Position numbers and translations under genes: made by a program. Shown one piece after another: positions 9,054 to 17,737 of a stretch of 64,000 nucleotides of DNA. The stretch is from Hahella sp050299855. Lineage in GTDB: Bacteria; Pseudomonadota; Gammaproteobacteria; Pseudomonadales; Oleiphilaceae. The notes under the pieces are model-generated. The model saw only the letters and a program-made list of their open reading frames with translations. It was not told where the DNA came from and did not search any database. Position 1 is the stretch's first letter. The number at the start of each line of letters is the position of its first letter. The stretch is taken from the NCBI GenBank assembly GCA_050299855.1, contig JBNKWQ010000011.1:124001-188000 (forward strand), given 5' to 3'.

Positions 9054-10316
9054 CTAACGGTACGCAGGAAAATCAAGACAGTAACCGCGAACTTTTTCTT
9101 TCACATCCGCGATCGTATTTTCAACATCTCCCTGTTGCAACGCGTCCAGCACATCGGCAATCCAACCAGCCAGTTCGGCGCACTGCTCTTCTTTCATGCC
9201 TCTTGTCGTAATCACTGGAGATCCAATCCGCAGACCGGAAGTCACGAAAGGAGACTGCGGATCGTTAGGCACGGCATTCTTGTTCACGGTGATGCTGGCG
9301 CGCCCCAAAGCGGCATCCGCATCTTTACCGGTCAACCCCTGCTTAACCAGGCTCAGCAGAAACAAGTGATTGTCAGTGCCGCCTGAGACTACATCGTAGC
9401 CACGCTCGATAAAAACGTTCGCCATGACTTGAGCGTTTTTAACCACCTGCTCCTGATAGCTCTTGAATGACGGTTCCAGTGCTTCTTTGAAGCTGACCGC
9501 TTTGGCGGCTATCACATGCATCAAGGGACCGCCCTGACCGCCGGGGAACACTGCCGAATTGAGCTTCTTCTCAATATCAGCGTCAGCTTTGGCCAGGATC
9601 AAACCACCACGGGGACCGCGCAGGGTTTTGTGAGTAGTGGTGGTCACCACATGGGCGTGGGGTAATGGATTCGGGTACACACCCGCAGCCACCAGGCCTG
9701 CCACGTGGGCCATATCGACAAAGAGATAAGCACCAACAGCATCCGCAATCTGGCGGAAACGCGCCCAATCAACGACACGGGAGTATGCAGAGAAGCCGGC
9801 GACGATCATTTTCGGACGATGCTCCTGCGCCAGGGCTTCTACCTGGGCGTAGTCGATCTCACCGGTTGCCTCATCCAGACCATACTGTACCGCTTTATAA
9901 ATCTTGCCGGAGAAGCTGACATGGGCACCATGGGTCAGGTGTCCACCGTGGGCCAGACTCATACCCAACACAGTTTCGCCGGGGTTCATCAAGGCCATGT
10001 AGACTGCCGCATTGGCTTGGGATCCGGAGTGTGGCTGCACGTTGGCATAATCTGCGCCGAACAACTCGCAGGCGCGCTCCATAGCCAGCTTTTCCACCAC
10101 ATCGACGTATTCACAGCCGCCGTAATAACGCTTGCCAGGATAACCTTCCGCGTATTTGTTAGTCAGGCAGGAACCCTGCGCTTCCATGACGCGTGGACTG
10201 GTATAGTTTTCTGACGCGATCAGCTCAATATGATCTTCCTGGCGCCGCTCTTCTGCCTGCATGGCCGTCCAGAGTGCTTCGTCATAGCTGGCAATGGTGT
10301 CGTTTTTTGAAAACAT
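9054..10316 (-). CDS. glyA: Serine hydroxymethyltransferase GlyA
   Basis: PLP enzyme that joins glycine and 5,10-methylene-THF into serine plus THF. The 420-residue protein carries the PLP-lysine motif TTTTHKTLRGPRGG, the early ELIASENYTSP substrate segment, and the normal C terminus. As first gene of the minus-strand glyA-sdaA-soxBDAG-purU operon it consumes both products of sarcosine oxidase. A second housekeeping copy elsewhere in the genome is likely, as in pseudomonads, but is not visible here. The leader upstream carries a terminator-like hairpin. Confidence 0.96.
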   Translation of the reverse strand: MFSKNDTIASYDEALWTAMQAEERRQEDHIELIASENYTSPRVMEAQGSCLTNKYAEGYPGKRYYGGCEYVDVVEKLAMERACELFGADYANVQPHSGSQANAAVYMALMNPGETVLGMSLAHGGHLTHGAHVSFSGKIYKAVQYGLDEATGEIDYAQVEALAQEHRPKMIVAGFSAYSRVVDWARFRQIADAVGAYLFVDMAHVAGLVAAGVYPNPLPHAHVVTTTTHKTLRGPRGGLILAKADADIEKKLNSAVFPGGQGGPLMHVIAAKAVSFKEALEPSFKSYQEQVVKNAQVMANVFIERGYDVVSGGTDNHLFLLSLVKQGLTGKDADAALGRASITVNKNAVPNDPQSPFVTSGLRIGSPVITTRGMKEEQCAELAGWIADVLDALQQGDVENTIADVKEKVRGYCLDFPAYR

Positions 10317-10462
10317 AAGTGCGATTCCTCACCGTGGATTAACCGCCAATGCCCGGAAAATCCGGTGATTACAGGCGATGATGGATTGTCCGAGATGGTA
10401 ATCCCAGGCCTGCAGGCACATGTGCTTACTCACGACACCCAGATGATGATTTGCGACAGCAG

Positions 10463-10484
10463 AAAAAACGCTGCCTGGCAACGC
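10463..10484 (-). terminator. Terminator-like hairpin in the glyA leader
   Basis: Read on the minus strand, CGTTGC-CAG-GCAGCG forms a 6-bp stem (one G-U pair) followed at once by six T residues. It lies about 150 bp upstream of the glyA start and downstream of another hairpin (10498-10515, CGGCT/AGCCG). This could be an attenuator for the operon or the end of a small upstream transcript. No known riboswitch class was recognised. Confidence 0.45.
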
Positions 10485-10587
10485 TCCCATCCTCAGTCGG
10501 CTCGCGGCCAAGCCGAACCACTATATTTGACTGCCACCCCTGTCAGATCAATACTTAGAGGGTTTTTCCAACAGATACCAATCCAAG

Positions 10588-11388
10588 ATGATTCTAATGT
10601 GTAGTCGGCCAAAGTTTTGCTGGTCAGGAATACTTCTGACGTTACTGATAATTTTTTCGAGCGGGTCGATTTTCGCTGCCGACCCTGCCGCCAATATCAG
10701 GTTCATCACTGAAAATTCTCCCCCTTACAACTACATCGAAAATGGCAAACTGGTGGGTAGTTCCGTGGACCTCCTGATCGAAATATTCCGAAATATCGGC
10801 TCCTTGAAAGCACGGGGAGATATTGAGCTGCACCCCTGGGCCAGAGGATACCGTTTGGTGCAGAATGAGCCAGGTACAGTTTTGTTCAGCACCCGAAGAA
10901 GCCCTGAACGGGAAGGGCTTTTCCGCTGGGTAGGCCCCGTGGCAATTTCGCCAGTGGTGCTGATGGCCAAAAAAAAACGCGATTTTGAACTGCAAAGCCT
11001 TGCAGATCTCACCGGACTATCTGTGGTTACCGTACGCAGCGATATGGGAGAGATTATGCTTAATACCAACAATGTGTCGACAAATATTCGTCAGACAGTG
11101 GCCTATCCTGATATTGCCGCCCGTATGTTGATACATGGCCGTATTGATATGTGGTCTTATGGGCAAAGAACCGCCTTGTGGCTACTTAAACAACAAGGGG
11201 CCAAACCCAGCGATTTCGAACCGGTATGGAGTTTTGGCTCTGCCGGTGGCCTTTATCTGGCTTTTCACCACGACACTCCGGACAGCACCATAGAGCGGTT
11301 CCAGTCAGCTTTGGACAGCCTTAAACGTAACCAACCAGACGGCGGGCTGTCGACCTATGAGAGGATTTTGAACAGCTACATTGAGTGA
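10588..11388 (+). CDS. Periplasmic solute-binding protein, family 3-like
   Basis: Predicted secreted protein of 266 residues with a hydrophobic signal peptide ending near FSSGSIFA-ADP. The mature part resembles bacterial extracellular solute-binding proteins family 3 (FITENSPPYNYIENGKLVG start, VVTVRSDMGE hinge region). No permease or ATPase is adjacent, so it may be an orphan binding protein of the kind often seen in marine gammaproteobacteria rather than part of a classic amino-acid ABC importer. It is divergent from glyA across a 271-bp gap. The ATG at 10597 is an alternative start. Ligand unknown. Confidence 0.8.
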   Translation: MILMCSRPKFCWSGILLTLLIIFSSGSIFAADPAANIRFITENSPPYNYIENGKLVGSSVDLLIEIFRNIGSLKARGDIELHPWARGYRLVQNEPGTVLFSTRRSPEREGLFRWVGPVAISPVVLMAKKKRDFELQSLADLTGLSVVTVRSDMGEIMLNTNNVSTNIRQTVAYPDIAARMLIHGRIDMWSYGQRTALWLLKQQGAKPSDFEPVWSFGSAGGLYLAFHHDTPDSTIERFQSALDSLKRNQPDGGLSTYERILNSYIE

Positions 11389-11563
11389 GACACAGAGATC
11401 TTAACCTACCTATTCACACCACTACCGATCTCGACATTTATTTCAATCCGAAGCTTCTCCAACTCATCCAGAATACGGATAATTTTGCTTATTTTTCAGC
11501 AGCGTAGCGGATTTATAAGCTGCACCTCCACCCTAACTGATCCCACCAGTGGAGATAAACATC

Positions 11564-11746
11564 ATGAACAAAACGAGCACTTCTTCAGCGTTAATTCTAG
11601 GCGGTTCCAGCGTGCACATAGGCTCCATGTGGGCCCGGCAGGCCATCAAAGCCACGCCCTCCTCGGCTTACTCCATGGCCAAAGCAGGCTGGGTAACGGG
11701 TGCGGTCTGGGATGTAGATGGCGGCGTGATGGCCGGGCGGAACTAA
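11564..11746 (+). pseudogene. Internally deleted short-chain dehydrogenase remnant
   Basis: This 60-codon frame keeps only pieces of an SDR oxidoreductase. SSAYSMAKAG carries the catalytic Tyr-x-x-x-Lys, and GAVWDVDGGVMAGRN matches the usual extreme C terminus of SDR proteins. The Rossmann N-terminal half and about 60 residues between the catalytic motif and C terminus are missing. GGAGA lies 8 nt before the ATG at 11564, so the stub may still be translated. It cannot be a functional dehydrogenase. Deletion from a full-length SDR gene is the simplest reading. Confidence 0.7.
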
Positions 11747-11799
11747 AGGTCTGAAACGGTCATTCCACTCAAAGATTAATTGAGCGAAATCAATATGGA

Positions 11800-11841
11800 G
11801 ATTCCTGGTGGTTCTAAGATTGTTCTGTAACCCCAGGAATC
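11800..11841. other. Inverted repeat in leader of the 95-aa gene
   Basis: Perfect 9-bp arms GATTCCTGG (11800-11808) and CCAGGAATC (11833-11841) are separated by 24 nt and lie 40 bp before the next start codon. This could be an operator or a leader hairpin; nothing else identifies it. Confidence 0.35.
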
Positions 11842-11880
11842 ATCATCAAGATCTTTATTAAAAATATCGAGGAGTCGGCA

Positions 11881-12168
11881 ATGTATCGAGAAGAACTCAA
11901 TCTTAACCTGGACGACCTGCAGAGCTACCTGTCACAGCTGGCAACAAAACTCGGTGAAGGAATTAACGCGGATAACATTGCCAGCGCTATTACCATGGCC
12001 GAAGGACTAAGCGATGGTGAAGAGGAAGACCTTGAATTTGTGGTTAACCTGAAAGGTGAAAAGGTGCCCTTCATTATCAAAGCGTCAGTAACCCATAACA
12101 CCGGACCAAAATTCTCTGTCGTCACCTCATCACAGGAATTATTCAACGCGATCACCCAAAAACCGTAA
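11881..12168 (+). CDS. Conserved-looking small acidic protein, function unknown
   Basis: A 95-residue soluble protein with no signal peptide or membrane segment and a strongly acidic middle (SDGEEEDLEFVV). A clear GAGGAG Shine-Dalgarno 7 nt before the ATG supports translation. The composition, helix then beta-rich C-terminal half, looks like a real folded protein. I do not recognise the family. It stands alone between two gene remnants. Confidence 0.6.
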   Translation: MYREELNLNLDDLQSYLSQLATKLGEGINADNIASAITMAEGLSDGEEEDLEFVVNLKGEKVPFIIKASVTHNTGPKFSVVTSSQELFNAITQKP

Positions 12169-12275
12169 TTTTATAGATTACGAAGGTGCTAGGAGAGACT
12201 GGTACTATGAGCCTTAGCAACAACAACCTGATACGCAGGTGTTGCTGCTGAAGAGCAGCGCATATTAAACGATGT

Positions 12276-12476
12276 TCAAAGGTTTGACCGGGTCCATACC
12301 CAACAATACTTTTCCGGACATTTCGGTTTGCTTGTGCTCCGGCAACGGATGGAAATGCATCGCATGCCGACGGTCTTCCAGTTATCCAGAACGCTAACAC
12401 CTGGTGTGGAAAAAGGAATCGAGAAGTGCATGACTTCGGCACTGCCTTCAGCCGTTCTGGGGTTTACGCTGGGCAC
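12276..12476 (-). pseudogene. Possible acyl-CoA dehydrogenase remnant
   Basis: The 354-bp gap between the 95-aa gene and the next minus-strand gene (12169-12522) holds no intact gene. On the minus strand, 12434-12360 encodes FSTPGVSVLDNWKTVGMR, which resembles the middle beta-domain of acyl-CoA dehydrogenases (typically TPGV-x-V-x-D-x-W-x-TLGMRGTGS). The match stops abruptly after GMR and no other part of the family is visible. Short length makes this tentative. Confidence 0.35.
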
Positions 12477-12522
12477 GTGATGGAATGCCGGATTCTGACC
12501 TCGACCTGGAACTGCCGGGCTC

Positions 12523-12753
12523 CTAGAAAGTGATTTGCGCCTTACGAAACCCCAACGCCTTCAACGTTTTAAACAGCTCCTCAAGCTGCCCAGTGACGAT
12601 GGGATTATCATCTTCATCAGCAATAATGAAACTCTTGCCGCTGCCTCCCGTCACCATAATGAACCATTGCTGGTGATCCGAGGGGTTAGGTAAAAGTTCA
12701 GCCGAGCGCAGGCTTCCCGCATTGTAAAGCTCCATTGCTTCAGAAAGTTTCAT
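12523..12753 (-). CDS. Small protein translationally coupled to DauA
   Basis: A 76-residue protein of unknown family, beginning MKLSEAMELYNAG and ending in a basic helix. It starts inside the stop codon of dauA (ATGA overlap at 12750-12753), so it should be made together with the transporter. It has no membrane segment or signal peptide and so is cytoplasmic. It could modulate the transporter or its STAS domain, but this is inferred only from the coupling. Confidence 0.7.
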   Translation of the reverse strand: MKLSEAMELYNAGSLRSAELLPNPSDHQQWFIMVTGGSGKSFIIADEDDNPIVTGQLEELFKTLKALGFRKAQITF

Positions 12754-14525
12754 GCTACATTCCCTGTCGAGTCTTGATTGATTGCGCTGCCCACATCGGT
12801 GTTCGTCACAGCAATAGTTTCCAAAGCTTCCCTAAGTGTTGAAAAATAACGAGTTACTCCCTCCACCGGCCTCAGACGTGCCTTGGCAATCGTCTTGAGC
12901 GGCTGGAATTGTAGATCAGCCAGCACCAGTTGGGTGCTGTCATGCTGACATTTTGATATCAGCTTGTTCAGGGCAGCCACTCCTCCGGCATCAAGAATCG
13001 GCACACCGTCCAGGTACAGTAAAATGCCCTTTTTATGTTCGGTGAGTACAGAGAGCTCACCAAATATTCTGTCGGCGGCCGCAAAAAATAAAGGGCCATT
13101 AATCTTGAAGACAGACCAGCCCTCAGGCAGAGACACGGGCACCAGACGCTGATTGTCAGTGACATCGGAAATCTTGGTCATTTCTGCGATTTCCTTCATG
13201 AACAGAAACGACGCCAATAAGATACCAGCAGTAATGGCAATGACCATGTCAAACAGTACCGTCAGTGAAAAACAGGTGAGGAACACCCAGATATCTGTCT
13301 TGGGGGCAGTTTTCAGCAGTTTGACGGATTTAGGTGCCTCACTCATGTTCCAGGCGACCACCAACAACATTGCCGCCATGGCCGGCATGGGTAGATAAGC
13401 CAGCACATTGGCTAATCCGACCAGTGCCAGCAGCACCACTACAGCGTGAATCACGGCAGAGACAGGCGATTCTGCCGCAGCACGTACATTGGCTGCCGAG
13501 CGGGCAATAGCCGCCGTGGCAGTAATACCACCAAAAAACGGCGCCACTATATTGCCAATCCCCTGCCCCAGCAATTCACTATTGGCACTATGACGGCGTC
13601 CGGTCATACCGTCCAGCACCATGGCGCAAAGCAAAGATTCAATTGCTCCCAACATGGCAATAGCAAAGGCGGCTGGTAACAGATCCCGCAACAGGCCCCA
13701 GTCAAGCACCAAGGGGGATCCATCAGGCCCGGCCTGCAACCATGGCCATTGGAATGAAGGCAAATATGGGGGAATACCCTGGGCAAAACCTCCATCCGGC
13801 AGCAGGTAATTAAAACGTGTGCCGATGGTATCTATTGTCAGGCCCGCATCATTGAATCCCCACGCCACCAGACTGGCCACAATCACGGCAGGCAAATGTG
13901 CAGGAACCGGTGTTTTAAGCTTCGGCCACAGCACCATGATTGTCAGGGTTAAGCAGGCAATAGCGAGTCCTGGCCAATGTGCATCAGGCATAGCCCGGAT
14001 AAGCACATCCCATTTACCCAGATAGCTTTCCGGCATTTCGCTGATCGTCAGCGCGAAGAAGTCTTTGACCTGCAGTGTCGCAATCACCACGGCAATACCG
14101 CCGGTAAAGCCCAGGGTGACGGACTCGGGAATGTACTCGATATAACGCCCCAACCGTAAAACCGCCATGGTGATCATGAGACCACCCGCCATAACTGTCG
14201 CCAGCAGCAACCCGCCCAAACCGTACTTTTGAGCAATTGGGTAGAGGATCACCACAAAAGCTGCAGTGGGTCCCGAAATACTGAATCGGGAGCCCCCGGT
14301 CAGGGCAATCAGAAACCCGGCAATAATTGCGGTATACAAACCGTACTGTGGAGCTACACCACTGGCGATTGCCAGGGCCATAGCCAAAGGAATGGCGATA
14401 ATACCAATGGTGATTCCGGCCAGCAGGTCCTTCAAGAAGCGCTTGGAAGTGTATTTTTCGGAGAGACAACTTTCCCTGAAAGCATGCGCAACTCGAAGCG
14501 AGAACAGGTGGGCGCGATGCGGCAT
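12750..14525 (-). CDS. dauA: SulP-family anion/C4-dicarboxylate transporter DauA
   Basis: Inner-membrane SulP transporter of 591 residues, close to E. coli DauA (YchM), an aerobic succinate/C4-dicarboxylate carrier, from recognisable stretches such as AGITIGIIAIPLAMALAI, GGSRFSISGPTAAFVVIL, LLPAAFAIAMLGAIESLL and APFFGGITATAAIARSAA. Ten or more membrane helices fill residues 30-440, and a C-terminal STAS domain (about 465-575) contains LDGVPILDAGGVAALN. A small gene is coupled to its 3' end. Sulfate or bicarbonate transport is possible for the SulP family, but the sequence favours the DauA branch. Confidence 0.88.
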   Translation of the reverse strand: MPHRAHLFSLRVAHAFRESCLSEKYTSKRFLKDLLAGITIGIIAIPLAMALAIASGVAPQYGLYTAIIAGFLIALTGGSRFSISGPTAAFVVILYPIAQKYGLGGLLLATVMAGGLMITMAVLRLGRYIEYIPESVTLGFTGGIAVVIATLQVKDFFALTISEMPESYLGKWDVLIRAMPDAHWPGLAIACLTLTIMVLWPKLKTPVPAHLPAVIVASLVAWGFNDAGLTIDTIGTRFNYLLPDGGFAQGIPPYLPSFQWPWLQAGPDGSPLVLDWGLLRDLLPAAFAIAMLGAIESLLCAMVLDGMTGRRHSANSELLGQGIGNIVAPFFGGITATAAIARSAANVRAAAESPVSAVIHAVVVLLALVGLANVLAYLPMPAMAAMLLVVAWNMSEAPKSVKLLKTAPKTDIWVFLTCFSLTVLFDMVIAITAGILLASFLFMKEIAEMTKISDVTDNQRLVPVSLPEGWSVFKINGPLFFAAADRIFGELSVLTEHKKGILLYLDGVPILDAGGVAALNKLISKCQHDSTQLVLADLQFQPLKTIAKARLRPVEGVTRYFSTLREALETIAVTNTDVGSAINQDSTGNVA

Positions 14526-14630
14526 AGGGACACTCCAGTTTTGGTTGCACTCTCATTGAATGGGCATTATATTCTCAACAAATTTTCATTCAATGTTAAT
14601 TTAATTAACATACTTTTGACGGATTGCCTC

Positions 14631-14810
14631 ATGGAACAAAGAACAGCCCGCCTCACTCTGCTGATAGACCCCAGAAAGAAAGCCATTTTTGAAAAGCTTT
14701 GCGCTCAGGAAGATGTCACGCCATCACAGAAGGTTCGCCAATTCATCAGGGAATATATAGAACAAAAAATGGGCACTGAATGGCTGGCGACCCTGGAAGA
14801 AGACAACTGA
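14631..14810 (+). CDS. Small ribbon-helix-helix-like protein
   Basis: A 59-residue protein beginning MEQRTARLTLLIDPRKK. The N-terminal beta-strand followed by two helices (KAIFEKLCAQEDVTPSQKV, then FIREYIEQ) has the pattern of CopG/MetJ/Arc ribbon-helix-helix DNA-binding proteins. A longer open frame upstream overlaps dauA on the other strand and is not coding. It is divergent from dauA with a 105-bp AT-rich spacer, so it may regulate dauA or itself. No toxin gene is next to it. Confidence 0.65.
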   Translation: MEQRTARLTLLIDPRKKAIFEKLCAQEDVTPSQKVRQFIREYIEQKMGTEWLATLEEDN

Positions 14811-14981
14811 CCGCCATTCGTCTTCCACAGCAACCATGTTGTCCGATGGCATAAGTACTTTACAAAGTTATAAGCCTGATTACATTTCTTAACTAGAACA
14901 AAAATCAACCAAACTTTACAATTATGCTCCAATTTTGCCGGACACAAGATAAAAATTAGACAGGGATTAGCAACGAAGACA

Positions 14982-15935
14982 ATGCCAAATCAGATTTCAA
15001 TTCAAAAAGGTTTCCAAGTAGTAGGCGTAGGTGTGCATTCGGGCCGCAAGGTTCATATGCAAATTTCGCCAGCACCTGTGAATACCGGCATTGTGTTTAC
15101 CCGTACCGAATGCAAACCGGAACAGCGTTTTTATCTGCGCGCGGAAGCAGTGGCCCACACCATGCTGAATACCGGCCTGGTCAATGACGCAGGTTACCAG
15201 CTTTCAACAGTGGAGCACCTGCTTGCAGCCATTAGCGGGCTGGGTGTCGATAATCTGTATATCGATATTGACGGGGAAGAAGTCCCTATCATGGACGGTA
15301 GCGCCATGCCGTTTATCTTCCTGTTCAAGGAAGCCGGCCTGACGATTCAGGAAGCTCCGAAAAAGTTTCTACGGGTGAAACGCGAAATTCGTGTGGAGCA
15401 CGAAGACAAATATGCGGTATTGCGCCCTCATAACGGGTTCCGCGTTGATGCCAGAATTGACTTCAATCACCCGGTAATCAAGCAGAGTGAGCAGCACATG
15501 GTGCTTGATATCAACTCTGAAACCTTTATCCAGGAAGTCAGCCGTGCACGAACTTTCGGCTTTATGCGGGATATTGAATATCTGCATGAAAAAGGTCTGG
15601 CACTTGGTGGTGGTCTGGAAAATGCTGTGGTATTCGATCAGTTTCGCGTCCTGAATCCTACCGGTTTGCGTTACGACAACGAGATGGTTCGACACAAGGT
15701 TCTGGACGCCATTGGCGATCTGCGGATGTGTGGCTATAACATGCTGGCGGAGCTGAAATGCTATAAGCCCGGTCACCAGTTGAACAATATTCTGTTGCGT
15801 AAGCTGATGGCTACCACAGATGCCTGGGAAGTTGTGACCGCCGATGAAATTCTGGGTCACAACACTGCGGCGGAGAATGATGCCCTTGCAGATCTGCTAT
15901 CACCTGCAACCTTGTTGAGCCGTGTAGAGCTCTAA
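14982..15935 (+). CDS. lpxC: UDP-3-O-acyl-GlcNAc deacetylase LpxC
   Basis: Zinc deacetylase for the committed step of lipid A synthesis. The 317-residue protein keeps the E. coli catalytic numbering: E78-H79 (TVEHLL), T191 (RARTFGF), H238 and D242 (HKVLDAIGD), and H265 (KPGHQLNN). It should therefore be active. It stands alone, not next to ftsZ or secA where lpxC normally lies. The sequence also departs from canonical proteins in several loops, for example YQLSTVEHL and LGGGLENAVVFDQFRVLNP. A second, divergent copy in the genome is the most likely explanation, but relocation of the only copy cannot be excluded. Confidence 0.92.
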   Translation: MPNQISIQKGFQVVGVGVHSGRKVHMQISPAPVNTGIVFTRTECKPEQRFYLRAEAVAHTMLNTGLVNDAGYQLSTVEHLLAAISGLGVDNLYIDIDGEEVPIMDGSAMPFIFLFKEAGLTIQEAPKKFLRVKREIRVEHEDKYAVLRPHNGFRVDARIDFNHPVIKQSEQHMVLDINSETFIQEVSRARTFGFMRDIEYLHEKGLALGGGLENAVVFDQFRVLNPTGLRYDNEMVRHKVLDAIGDLRMCGYNMLAELKCYKPGHQLNNILLRKLMATTDAWEVVTADEILGHNTAAENDALADLLSPATLLSRVEL

Positions 15936-16024
15936 CTCACGTCCATCGCTGATCACAATCTTGAGCGCCGAAGCTACAGGCGCCCAAGTTCCTCCCCGGT
16001 AGGAATCCAATTTTAGGCTCTCAT

Positions 16025-17419
16025 TCAGGAAGGTTTGTTGGTTTTCTTGCGAATCGGTGCGAATCCGTCCCTCGATGATTCGGTTGAACCTGCTCCAGAA
16101 GCCGTACCTTTTATAGCTTTGGTGGGGCCACCTCTGGCGGGGCTACCATTGGCCGGAGCAGCACTGGCTGAGCCTCGCTTGGCGGCAGGTTTGGCTTTCT
16201 GAGATCCCTTTACACCACCACCTTTTTTTTGCAGTTTTTTCTGAATTTTCTTCTTTTTACCTGCGCTACCTGGCTTGGGTCCCTGGTATTTGGCTTTCAT
16301 ACCGGGAACATTGCGGCGCTCAAAATGCTGTTTCAGGTAACGTTCAATACTGCACATCAGGTTCCAGTCGTTATGACTGATCAGGGAAATCGCCAACCCT
16401 TCATCTCCGGCACGTCCGGTGCGGCCGACTCGATGCACGTATTCAGAACCGCTGCGCGGCATATCAAAATTGATCACCAGATCCAGACCTTCAATATCCA
16501 AACCTCGTGCAGCCAGATCGGTGGCTACCAGCACTTTGCCACCTCCCTGGCGAAAGCGTTCCATCGTCTGCTTACGGATCTTGTGGTCCTTTTCGCCATG
16601 CAGCACGGCAGCCTTGTAGCCTTCCGCAACCAGGTGGCCATAGAGGCGATCAGCATGCACCCGGGTATTGGTAAAAATTATGGCCTTGCTATAGGTTTCG
16701 TTTTCCAGCAGCCAACGCACCTGGGCGTCTTTATGGGCATCGTGATCTGAGGTGATCACCTGATGACGGGTGCTGTCCCCCATCTCATCAATAGTATTCA
16801 ACTTCAGGTTTACCGGCTCTGTCAGCAATTGATCCATCAGCTTGCGCAATGCAGCAGCACCCTGGGTCGCAGAATACATCAATGTCTGCCTACGTTGGGT
16901 GCAGGCAGTGGCCAGACGCTCGACATCTTCGGCAAAGCCCATATCCAGCATGCGGTCAGCTTCATCCAGCACCAGCACTTCTATATCATCAAGGGGCAGT
17001 GTGTTTGAATCCAAATGCTCAATCAGGCGGCCAGGCGTGCCAATCAGCACATCAGGAATCTTACGCAGACCAGCGGCCTGAACCTTAAAGTCTTCCCCTC
17101 CCGTAATCAGCTGGGCTTTCAGGAAGGTGAATCGCGCAAAGGCCTCCACCTGCTGTAAAGTTTGCTGGGCCAGCTCCCGGGTCGGCAACAGTATCAATAC
17201 ACGGATACGGGTACCGGGCCGGACATCGTCCATTAAGCGGTCGAGTACAGGTAAAAGGAAGGAGGCGGTTTTTCCACTGCCTGTTTGAGCAATGGCCCGA
17301 ATATCCCGGCCTTCCATTGCGGGCGGTATCGCCGCTACCTGCACGGATGTCGGCTCCAGAAAATTGAGCTCTGTGACTGCCTTGAGCAGACGTTCATGTA
17401 AATGAAATTGAGAAAACAC
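16025..17419 (-). CDS. DEAD-box ATP-dependent RNA helicase
   Basis: RNA helicase with two RecA-like domains and a basic, low-complexity C-terminal tail rich in Lys, Gly, Ala and Pro. Counting from the GTG start: motif I AQTGSGKT near 44-51, Ia PTRELAQQ, GG/TPGR, II DEAD at 152-155, III SAT near 183, V TDLAARGLDIEG, VI HRVGRTGR. The GTG at 17419 (VFSQFHLHERLLKAV, AAAGG just upstream) is chosen because family members begin here. An in-frame ATG at 17551 would add 44 non-conserved-looking residues. Closest in type to RhlE/SrmB helicases used in ribosome assembly or mRNA turnover. Confidence 0.92.
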   Translation of the reverse strand: MFSQFHLHERLLKAVTELNFLEPTSVQVAAIPPAMEGRDIRAIAQTGSGKTASFLLPVLDRLMDDVRPGTRIRVLILLPTRELAQQTLQQVEAFARFTFLKAQLITGGEDFKVQAAGLRKIPDVLIGTPGRLIEHLDSNTLPLDDIEVLVLDEADRMLDMGFAEDVERLATACTQRRQTLMYSATQGAAALRKLMDQLLTEPVNLKLNTIDEMGDSTRHQVITSDHDAHKDAQVRWLLENETYSKAIIFTNTRVHADRLYGHLVAEGYKAAVLHGEKDHKIRKQTMERFRQGGGKVLVATDLAARGLDIEGLDLVINFDMPRSGSEYVHRVGRTGRAGDEGLAISLISHNDWNLMCSIERYLKQHFERRNVPGMKAKYQGPKPGSAGKKKKIQKKLQKKGGGVKGSQKAKPAAKRGSASAAPANGSPARGGPTKAIKGTASGAGSTESSRDGFAPIRKKTNKPS

Positions 17420-17737
17420 CGGCGATACCTTTTTATATGATGACTTGTTTATATGATGGCGTGTCTGGTTACTTATCTGGTTCGTTGACTGCGTAGCAAT
17501 ATGACGAAACGGACTGAAAAAGTCTCTGGCCGTGACCCTCGGCACTGCCATAGAAAATTCCGGGCGCGTAGGTTACCTTTTACCGCCCGACAGTGCTGCA
17601 GAAATTTTAGTGCTTTTGCTGTTAGGGTCTGTTGACGTCTCCGGCAGGATTGTGGGCAGCACTATTTATGAGAGTAGCACCAATCCAGCGGCAGCTACTG
17701 GAAATCACCTGGATATTAGCGAGGACGAGAAAAATTC

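Noticed and set aside
10320..10587. Possible glycine or SAH riboswitch upstream of glyA
   Set aside because: Stretches such as GGAGCGTTGC look suggestive, but the conserved core sequences of the glycine and SAH classes could not be laid out; only the terminator-like hairpin is supported.
15961..16000. Terminator after lpxC
   Set aside because: TTGAGCGCC / GGCGCCCAA pair with one mismatch, but no T-run follows in either direction, so support is too weak.
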